NCBI GenBank assembly: GCA_018725345.1
Contig: QLUI01000081.1
Span: forward strand, 1-7,494
Origin: Bacillota bacterium
GTDB lineage: Bacteria; Bacillota; Dethiobacteria; Dethiobacterales; Dethiobacteraceae
Length of the DNA stretch: 7,494 bases
Direction of reading: 5' to 3'
The notes below the pieces were generated by a model. That model made no database searches, was not told the origin of the DNA, and saw only the letters and a list, made by a program, of their open reading frames with translations. The translations under genes and the position numbers were made by a program. This document shows positions 1-5,080 of this stretch, one piece after another; within the stretch, counting starts at the first letter, position 1; each line of letters opens with the position of its first letter.

Positions 1-36
1 CGCCTCCGCCAGTTTTTCATAGATCGCTTCAGCCAT
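1..36 (-). CDS. 5' end of a gene leaving the window; possibly a corrinoid-binding methyltransferase subunit
   Basis: Reading the minus strand from base 36 gives an ATG followed by MAEAIYEKLAEA, open to the window edge. An ideal RBS (AAAGGAGG) sits six bases before the ATG, so the start is well supported. The short stretch resembles the N-terminal helix of corrinoid (B12-binding) subunits of methyltransferase systems, the MtaC/MtbC/MttC type, which often start M-x-E-x-x-x-x-L-A-x-A. Twelve residues cannot establish this and the product should be treated as unknown. A 640-base gap separates it from the five-gene operon on the same strand, and it has its own promoter candidate, so it is probably a separate transcription unit. 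Confidence 0.55.
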   Translation of the reverse strand, partial: MAEAIYEKLAEA

Positions 37-42
37 GGTCTG

Positions 43-50
43 CCTCCTTT
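43..50 (-). promoter_or_regulatory. Strong ribosome binding site of the left-edge gene
   Basis: The minus strand reads AAAGGAGG, then six bases, then ATG at 36-34. This near-perfect Shine-Dalgarno match at ideal spacing is the main evidence that the truncated gene is real. Confidence 0.8.
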
Positions 51-70
51 CAAGTTTGCTATTGAACACC

Positions 71-84
71 GATTTTCACAGATA
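71..84. repeat. 14-bp direct repeat, copy 1
   Basis: The 14-mer gattttcacagata is repeated exactly at 339-352 in the same orientation. This copy lies just downstream of the candidate -10 box of the left-edge gene, near its expected transcription start, so it could be an operator or part of a duplicated promoter segment. Confidence 0.6.
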
Positions 85-115
85 GTATAATGGCCAAAGA
101 GCCACCTCAAGTCAA
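84..115 (-). promoter_or_regulatory. Candidate sigma-70-type promoter of the left-edge gene
   Basis: On the minus strand there is TTGACT (115-110) and, downstream, TATACT (89-84). The gap between them is 20 bases, longer than the usual 16-18. An alternative -10, CATTAT, lies at 17 bases. The leader to the ATG would be about 40 bases and contains the AAAGGAGG box. Only hexamer matches support this. A 14-base direct repeat (71-84) begins at the downstream edge of the -10, where a regulator could act. Confidence 0.4.
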
Positions 116-238
116 GCTGTCCAGACGATTTCTACAGTCCGGTTACCTAACCAGGGAACTACAATCGGATTTCTCAGCTTTTCTACTCCCATCAAGATCG
201 GTATGTGAGATCTCTTTCTGATTTTTAGAGGTTGTTTC

Positions 239-251
239 AACGGATGTTCCA
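239..251. repeat. 13-bp inverted repeat, left arm
   Basis: Reads aacggatgttcca. Its exact reverse complement occurs at 358-370, leaving 106 bases between the arms. The arms are too far apart for a compact hairpin. They could be terminal repeats of a small decayed element or two binding sites of one regulator. Confidence 0.6.
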
Positions 252-338
252 TTTCGAGGGGCTCGCCAGATTCGGGAATACATGACTACATGATGGATTT
301 CGTAAGGATTGAAAGGGCAATTTCGTATCTGGTTCGAT

Positions 339-352
339 GATTTTCACAGATA
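339..352. repeat. 14-bp direct repeat, copy 2
   Basis: An exact second copy of the 14-mer at 71-84, 254 bases away from the end of the first. It lies six bases from the right arm of the 13-bp inverted repeat. On the minus strand a TTGAAA hexamer precedes it by 16 bases from a TATCTG, so a second weak promoter is conceivable but no gene follows it directly. Confidence 0.6.
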
Positions 353-357
353 CGTGC

Positions 358-370
358 TGGAACATCCGTT
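358..370. repeat. 13-bp inverted repeat, right arm
   Basis: Reads tggaacatccgtt, the exact reverse complement of 239-251. Outside the 13 bases the two arms show only partial further similarity (tttcaacgg against ttgaaacgg). No target-site duplication is obvious. Confidence 0.6.
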
Positions 371-679
371 TCAAATGCCTTCTCCAGATTTCACTACCCC
401 TTCGTTGACCGTCAACCTTTTGATGGTGTTTTCTTTGCTACACCAGCATTCACTAAACCTCCCTCAATTTTGTTGCTAGACGAAGCTAAGTTAGATGCAA
501 AATGTAGCCCGAAAACTGCTTGACATCTGTTCCGCCCTGTATAAACAAACCTAGATTATGCATCAGGTAGCCGATTGTTTCACCAAAGGCATTTCCTGGG
601 GACGGGTTTTCAAAGCTGTCCGTGAATTTGGCGGACACATCCGAAGGTCTGCCCCTACGCGTTGGCACGCTATATCGGT

Positions 680-1843
680 TTATAAAAACTCTTCAACATC
701 TACAGCTTCAATCCAGCCACCTGGGGTCAGTCGATTTGCCAAGACAGCTTTTTCTAGCACACGACGGCAGCTTCGAAATAGATCGCGTGCGTTCTTGTTC
801 TGGGTTTCCTCAGCTATTTTTCTTAAGGCATCCTCACGAAACGGATATTCATCAGGGTCTGTCGGATCAGAACGATAGCCCTTCAAAACCTCTTTCAAGA
901 AAGTGACTGCCTGTTCGATTTCGAGAGGCTGAATCTCAATCGGGTTGTGTGACATCCGCCCCATAACGTATTGGGTAAAAATGGCAAATATTTGTCTAAC
1001 ATCTCCTGTCATTCCCAGAAGGAAGCAGCAGTTCTCCGGGCAGGCATTGATAAGGTCCCTTAGTCCATGATTTATGCTCAGCGCTTCTGCGGGTTTGAAG
1101 TCTAGCATCAACTCGATTTCGTCCAAGAAGAAATAGAAAGCCTTGTTTCTAGCTAGCACACCGCCTTCAGATAATGCACTTGTCCCACGGGTGCAAAGAT
1201 TCACATAGGCACCGAGGCTTTTAACTGCATCGTACTCTGTGTCAATTGGTCGTATCAGACCGTATGTATCGAGTTTGATACCTTTAGGTGCTTGACCTGA
1301 AAGCAAAGACATGGCATCGGCTTTGTTCTCTTTGATACCTTTCAAAAGCAGCGACAGAGGAGGGAAGGACGGAGTGATATTTGGATCTCTATACTTCTCA
1401 TTAATAGCAGTGTCGAGCTCATCGCGCCGTGCACTTGGTTTCTCTTTTCTCACAGCGTCTTCAATAGCCATATCCAGCCATTCTGCGGTTTCTCGTATGT
1501 GCGGCACTAAGTTCTCGATAATCTTTCTGTAAATGGCTACGAAACTCATTGTCGGAGCGACCTTTGGAGTTTCAAGATGCACTACTGCTGAGTTGAATTC
1601 ATCCTTTCTTGCTTCAGTTATCCAATACTCCAGGTAGCGTAAGGCGTGAGATTTACCAGTACCAAGGTCACCATGTAGCACGGCGAATTCGGAAAGACCT
1701 ACCCGGTCTGAGCGGCATGACTCGACAATGTCAAGCAATTGCTGTAGTAGCTCGTTGTATCCCGCCCACACCGTTACTCGCCGTCCTGGAACAAGAGAAA
1801 ATGGGTTGCTTGTTAGTTTAGCTAGCTGCAAAGTATCCGCCAT
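680..1843 (-). CDS. AAA+ ATPase, ORC/Cdc6/ExeA-like (last gene of the operon)
   Basis: This 387-aa soluble protein is a P-loop ATPase. It shows a Walker A box, GDLGTGKS, at residues 58-65; a Walker B box, FYFFLDEIE, around 236-244 with D241 and E242; a sensor-1-like strand at 272-280 (FLLGMTGD); and a C-terminal helical segment at 351-366 with a basic RSCRR stretch that could be sensor 2. The N-terminal SNPF (residues 12-15) followed by a helix before the P-loop recalls ExeA and Orc1/Cdc6-type proteins. About 170 residues separate Walker A from Walker B, far more than in a minimal AAA+ module, so a helical insertion of roughly 110-190 is likely. ATPases of this look load or regulate DNA-bound machines, so it may load or switch the HerA-like motor encoded upstream; that is inference. 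Its ATG overlaps the preceding stop by one base and it has the best RBS of the internal genes. No transmembrane segment is seen. Confidence 0.85.
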   Translation of the reverse strand: MADTLQLAKLTSNPFSLVPGRRVTVWAGYNELLQQLLDIVESCRSDRVGLSEFAVLHGDLGTGKSHALRYLEYWITEARKDEFNSAVVHLETPKVAPTMSFVAIYRKIIENLVPHIRETAEWLDMAIEDAVRKEKPSARRDELDTAINEKYRDPNITPSFPPLSLLLKGIKENKADAMSLLSGQAPKGIKLDTYGLIRPIDTEYDAVKSLGAYVNLCTRGTSALSEGGVLARNKAFYFFLDEIELMLDFKPAEALSINHGLRDLINACPENCCFLLGMTGDVRQIFAIFTQYVMGRMSHNPIEIQPLEIEQAVTFLKEVLKGYRSDPTDPDEYPFREDALRKIAEETQNKNARDLFRSCRRVLEKAVLANRLTPGGWIEAVDVEEFL

Positions 1844-2421
1844 TATGTTCCTCCTTTAGCCAAAGCTATCTTCTCATAGTTCTTTGCTGCCCAGGTCGCA
1901 AAATCAACAGTCTCATGGTCACCGAACAATCCTTTTCTTGCTAGCTCTACAGTTGCTCGATGAACATCTGGAGCAGCAGTCAGAATTGCCAACTCCAACA
2001 GGTCCTCTTGAGACATACCTCGAACTCCAAAGCCACGACTGGTAAGATTAGCTGACCCCACAATTGTCATGCAGAGTTCCCTGTCATCTGTGAAGATATA
2101 TACCTTGGCATGAACCCGCTCATGTAGATGTATCTCCACTCCTTCACGGTTTAGGTTTTCCAAAAGTGAAAATTTATCCTTGAATGCCTGGTTCGCCCCC
2201 GCTCCGGGTGGTGGTGTCGTCAGCAATGTAATCTTTGCACCATTGCCAACCTGGCGGCGAAGTAGATCGGAAAGCCGACCATGTCCCCAGAAATCGTAGT
2301 CCTGCATGTTATACGAAATGACGAGGGCTTCTCTCAGAGCTCGAAAAGCTCCGATCCACTGGAGGACTTCCATAGCGACATCGTCCCCCATCACGGGTAT
2401 CGCGAACGGACTGCTTCTCAT
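1843..2421 (-). CDS. Single-HKD phospholipase D family protein, probable nuclease or phosphodiesterase
   Basis: This 192-aa protein carries one complete HKD signature: H104-x-K106, an aspartate at 112 or 113, then GSAN at 122-125 followed by LTSRG. The earlier strand-helix pattern (residues 33-68) is typical of the PLD fold. Proteins with a single HKD, such as the nuclease Nuc and BfiI's catalytic domain, dimerise to form one active site with a covalent phosphohistidine intermediate, so this one probably acts as a homodimer. No signal peptide or membrane segment is visible, so it should be cytoplasmic and act on nucleic acid rather than lipid. The small PLD protein DrmC of DISARM defence is a rough parallel, but the other DISARM core genes are absent. 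It overlaps the upstream gene by ATGA and the downstream one by TAATG. The tail of about 45 residues (148-192) is helical and unassigned. Confidence 0.88.
   Translation of the reverse strand: MRSSPFAIPVMGDDVAMEVLQWIGAFRALREALVISYNMQDYDFWGHGRLSDLLRRQVGNGAKITLLTTPPPGAGANQAFKDKFSLLENLNREGVEIHLHERVHAKVYIFTDDRELCMTIVGSANLTSRGFGVRGMSQEDLLELAILTAAPDVHRATVELARKGLFGDHETVDFATWAAKNYEKIALAKGGT
1850..1857 (-). promoter_or_regulatory. Strong internal ribosome binding site for the AAA+ gene
   Basis: AAAGGAGG lies six bases before the ATG at 1843-1841, inside the last codons of the PLD-family gene. It fixes the start codon and suggests that the AAA+ protein is made at high level independently of coupling, unlike the weakly served HerA and middle genes. 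Confidence 0.75.
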
Positions 2422-3617
2422 AATGATGCTGTACCCTCCTGTGCACCTCGTTTTAAGGCAATGTAGCCGCCTTGGCCTCGTCGTTGCCTCAAGAGGAAGA
2501 CCTCATTCGAGAACAGTCTAGCAAGCTCGGATATCTGCTGCTCGAACTCGGCCTGTGGGATGTACTGTCCTCTGAGAGCCTCCATAGCGGAGAGAACATG
2601 AAACACCGATGCACTTTCTGTTTCGTTAAATCCGTAGAGTTTCACGTGTTGGTACATTTCCTTGATACGGGTGAGTAGATACTGATGGGCATACCGAATA
2701 ATGTCTGCGCTGGTGCCCACGGCCATGGCAGTGATGCGCCAAAAGAGGTCAGTTCCGTCTGAGAAATTCTCAATCTGAAGAGCATCCGACAAGCTTTGAG
2801 AGAGCGGTAAGATTACACATCCATCACGGTAGCAACCATTTGCTCTAAGCGCATTTAGCAGACGACTACCTACCTCTGTAAGGGTGAAACCGGTTTTATT
2901 CTCTTCCATACAACCTAGATCCAGCAGCCATCCACGGCGAGGGATCACGGTGTGTTCAAGAAAACGAGAAACTCTCTGGTCTGGGGTTAATATCCTCTCT
3001 TTTATAGGGGTACGTGATAGGTTCAATCGCTTCTTTGAAGTATCAAGGGCGCCCTTTAGTTTCGAGCGTGCTTTGGAAAGCTCCCCAAGAATAGTATCTC
3101 TTACAAAGCGGGGGTAAAGCCTAGCCTCTGCCCATTCCTGTTTTGCGTTCATGATCCAAAATAGGCGAGTCATCAGATGATTACCTACATCCGCAGTCTC
3201 CCCATGTCCACGCGTGTAGAGGTCCAGCAGGTTAAGGGTACACTCACCGTCAAATTCCATGACTGACATCAGCAAGAATACCCTTCGACTCTCACCAGTC
3301 AAGTCCAGCTGTTCCAGGGCATGAAGGGCATATCCCCTAGCGGAAAGGGACAGCTTGGTGCCGACTTGCTCTAACAATCCCAAGGCTCGTGCGACATCCA
3401 CAACGCCCTGAGCATACTTGGCCCCATCAATAGCCTTTTCCTCGTGCATTATTACCTCTCGGAGAACTGGAAGGGCACAAGGTATGCGTGGGTACAAGTA
3501 TTCAACGACACGCGCAAATCGCCATATATCAGATAAGCCGTTTGTATAGCCTATTCGGCGTAAAAGCTCCCGATCGATCAAGGGGAGTTGTTGGCCCACC
3601 TCAAGAATACTTGCCAT
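2418..3617 (-). CDS. Unrecognised 399-aa protein with winged-helix-like segments
   Basis: I cannot assign this to a named family. It is soluble and mostly alpha-helical. Two stretches look like winged helices: residues about 66-100, where a helix and ALGLLE lead to L-S-L-S-x-x-G, and about 212-257, ending in FTLTEVGSRLLNAL. A third possible wing lies at 360-389 near the C-terminus. A basic, coiled-coil-prone segment spans about 178-210 (many K/R, SKARSKLKG). No catalytic motif or P-loop is visible. It lies between the HerA-like ATPase and the PLD protein, two bases after the former and overlapping the latter by ATGA, which suggests an adaptor that binds DNA and links motor to nuclease; that is inference. 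Kleisin-like proteins such as MukF/MksF share a winged-helix plus helical layout, but I see no specific motif for that. The start ATG has only a weak GGTGG ten bases upstream, consistent with coupling. Confidence 0.8.
   Translation of the reverse strand: MASILEVGQQLPLIDRELLRRIGYTNGLSDIWRFARVVEYLYPRIPCALPVLREVIMHEEKAIDGAKYAQGVVDVARALGLLEQVGTKLSLSARGYALHALEQLDLTGESRRVFLLMSVMEFDGECTLNLLDLYTRGHGETADVGNHLMTRLFWIMNAKQEWAEARLYPRFVRDTILGELSKARSKLKGALDTSKKRLNLSRTPIKERILTPDQRVSRFLEHTVIPRRGWLLDLGCMEENKTGFTLTEVGSRLLNALRANGCYRDGCVILPLSQSLSDALQIENFSDGTDLFWRITAMAVGTSADIIRYAHQYLLTRIKEMYQHVKLYGFNETESASVFHVLSAMEALRGQYIPQAEFEQQISELARLFSNEVFLLRQRRGQGGYIALKRGAQEGTASL
2435..2440 (-). promoter_or_regulatory. Distantly spaced Shine-Dalgarno for the PLD-family gene
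   Basis: AGGAGG on the minus strand is followed by 13 bases before the ATG at 2421-2419. That is longer than optimal, and initiation is probably helped by termination-reinitiation at the ATGA overlap with the preceding gene. In-frame ATC and ATT codons lie just before the ATG, closer to ideal spacing, but ATG is the natural choice. Confidence 0.45.
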
Positions 3618-3619
3618 GT

Positions 3620-5080
3620 TTAGATTACCACCGGTTCGTCACCACCGTGGGCTGACACACGGGGGCGCATAGCCACGAGGAGAGCGCGGCTAGTTTCAGC
3701 ATCGGCTACCCAAGCTTCGCCTGTATCCAGTGCCCGCACCAAAGCGTACCGCTCCGAGATTCTTGCTGAGCCGAAGGATACCTCCTTGGGGAAATTTGCC
3801 GGCACACGTGCCAGCGCTGCCGATATGTCACCGTCAACAACAAGTCGGTGCACAATGAGGAGGTCTATCTGACTTACGACGCGAGAATCGACAGCCGATG
3901 GTTGCTGCGTAGCTAATACTAAAGAAAGACCGGCGTCACGGCCACGCTTCACATACTCCACAAGACTTTCCTTTGCAGCAGTATGTGCATCGGCCGGACA
4001 GACAAGATGTGCCTCATCGATAAGGACCCAAACTCCGTCTGGCAACCCCCGATATTCATCAGGCAATTCGCTGCCAAATCGTCTGGACACCTTGCGTTTC
4101 GTATGATAGTCACCCATCAGATTGAAGATCTTTTTTGCAAAGACACTAACTACAAGTGACTTGGTTGAGTTGTCAAGATTCCTGAGCAAGAAAACGCTAA
4201 TCTGGCCGGGGCGCAGTACTTCACGGATGTTCAGGCCTCCTGGTTGGAAGAGGTTGCTATCCTGGAGGCTCTCCAGTTTCCACAGAACAGCGTCCCTAGT
4301 CTGCTTTTGAGATTGGTCGATCATCTCCAGATCTTTTTTTAAGCAGCGGACAAGATCAGGAATGGCATATCGCGGAGTGGCCGGAACCCGGACACGACGT
4401 AGTTGGCCACCGCTAGCCTCTTCTATCTCATACCCATCAACTCGTACTTTCTGTAACAGAGTTCGGATACACTGACCTTGTGGTGAATAACGTTCCAGAC
4501 CAAATAAGCCACACCAGTCATCTGCATCAAGTTCGGCCGGGTCTAAAACGAAGTCCTCGACCGTGGGGAGATCAGACTGTTCTCCAGCAGGCTTGAAGAG
4601 TCGGGCTCCAGAGAGGCCAATGGTAGGGAGGGCCCACTCCCGTAGCTGATCCAGCTGCTCCAAATCTTCAGTTAAAGTGTCTTTGGGGGCATCTGCTAGG
4701 GCCCAGAATTGACTCTGAGTATCAAACACTACAGTTGTGATGGCCTTGTCTTTAGTGGTAATCTTCGAGTTGCTCCCCAGTATCAGTCCCTCAGAAAGTA
4801 TCCCGAGGTCGTAACTCTTTCCGCTGCCTCTCTTGCCGCAGATATAAATAACGTGGGGCGTACGGATATCCAGCCATACATTGGCATCGTATTTATTGGA
4901 AACTCGCGTCTGCTCAATACACTTACCGAGGAGAACCAGTGCATCAGTTTGCCCTCGAAACTTCCTCTGTCCCAGGAGAATATGCTTGCCACGTGCAATA
5001 TAAGGAGCCCGTTCCAGTGGTTCTGAAACATCTATTCTTCTCAAGTTGCCTATATGACCAATGGTTGGTAGCTCGCTCAT
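3620..5080 (-). CDS. HerA/FtsK-type DNA translocase ATPase
   Basis: This 486-aa protein belongs to the HerA (COG0433, DUF87-like) branch of the FtsK-HerA ATPases, which form hexameric rings that pump double-stranded DNA. Walker A is GKRGSGKS at residues 82-89. Walker B is VWVLIDEAH at 350-358 with D355 and E356. It is followed by the family's typical stretch EYVKRGRDAGLSLVLATQQP at 375-394, which contains a likely arginine finger or sensor and the conserved Q. The long Walker A to B spacing is normal for HerA. Only about 80 residues precede the P-loop, so any HAS-barrel is short or diverged. The bacterial pattern is HerA beside a nuclease (NurA, Sir2, DUF4297); here the nuclease-like partner is the PLD protein two genes downstream. 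The gene overlaps the upstream one by ATGA and has only a weak AAAGG nine bases before its ATG, so translation is probably coupled. Confidence 0.92.
   Translation of the reverse strand: MSELPTIGHIGNLRRIDVSEPLERAPYIARGKHILLGQRKFRGQTDALVLLGKCIEQTRVSNKYDANVWLDIRTPHVIYICGKRGSGKSYDLGILSEGLILGSNSKITTKDKAITTVVFDTQSQFWALADAPKDTLTEDLEQLDQLREWALPTIGLSGARLFKPAGEQSDLPTVEDFVLDPAELDADDWCGLFGLERYSPQGQCIRTLLQKVRVDGYEIEEASGGQLRRVRVPATPRYAIPDLVRCLKKDLEMIDQSQKQTRDAVLWKLESLQDSNLFQPGGLNIREVLRPGQISVFLLRNLDNSTKSLVVSVFAKKIFNLMGDYHTKRKVSRRFGSELPDEYRGLPDGVWVLIDEAHLVCPADAHTAAKESLVEYVKRGRDAGLSLVLATQQPSAVDSRVVSQIDLLIVHRLVVDGDISAALARVPANFPKEVSFGSARISERYALVRALDTGEAWVADAETSRALLVAMRPRVSAHGGDEPVVI

Larger units (their letters stand above)
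37..679. other. Long, largely non-coding gap between the left-edge gene and the five-gene operon
   Basis: No convincing gene lies in this 643-base stretch. Open frames on both strands are short and lack ribosome binding sites. It holds the RBS and promoter candidate of the left-edge gene, a 14-bp direct repeat (71-84 and 339-352) and a 13-bp inverted repeat (239-251 and 358-370). Small palindromes include a GGTTA/TAACC pair at 141-152 and an 8-bp palindrome at 207-214. Downstream of the operon's last stop codon I see only a weak hairpin (TGTCCG/CGGACA, 617-637) without a U-tract, so no clear intrinsic terminator. Confidence 0.6.

Noticed and set aside
617..637. Hairpin TGTCCG/CGGACA downstream of the operon's last stop as a terminator.
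   Set aside because: The stem is only six pairs with a nine-base loop, lies over 40 bases past the stop and is not followed by a U-tract.
486..668. A 60-codon minus-strand frame directly after the AAA+ gene, starting at GTG 668.
   Set aside because: It has no ribosome binding site, a GTG start, and no recognisable motif. It begins 11 bases after the operon's last stop, so a small sixth gene cannot be excluded, but nothing positive supports it.
4709..5026. A 105-codon plus-strand frame, and other plus-strand frames of 60-106 codons inside the operon.
   Set aside because: They lie antisense to genes with clear domain motifs, lack ribosome binding sites and have no motifs of their own, so they are shadow frames.
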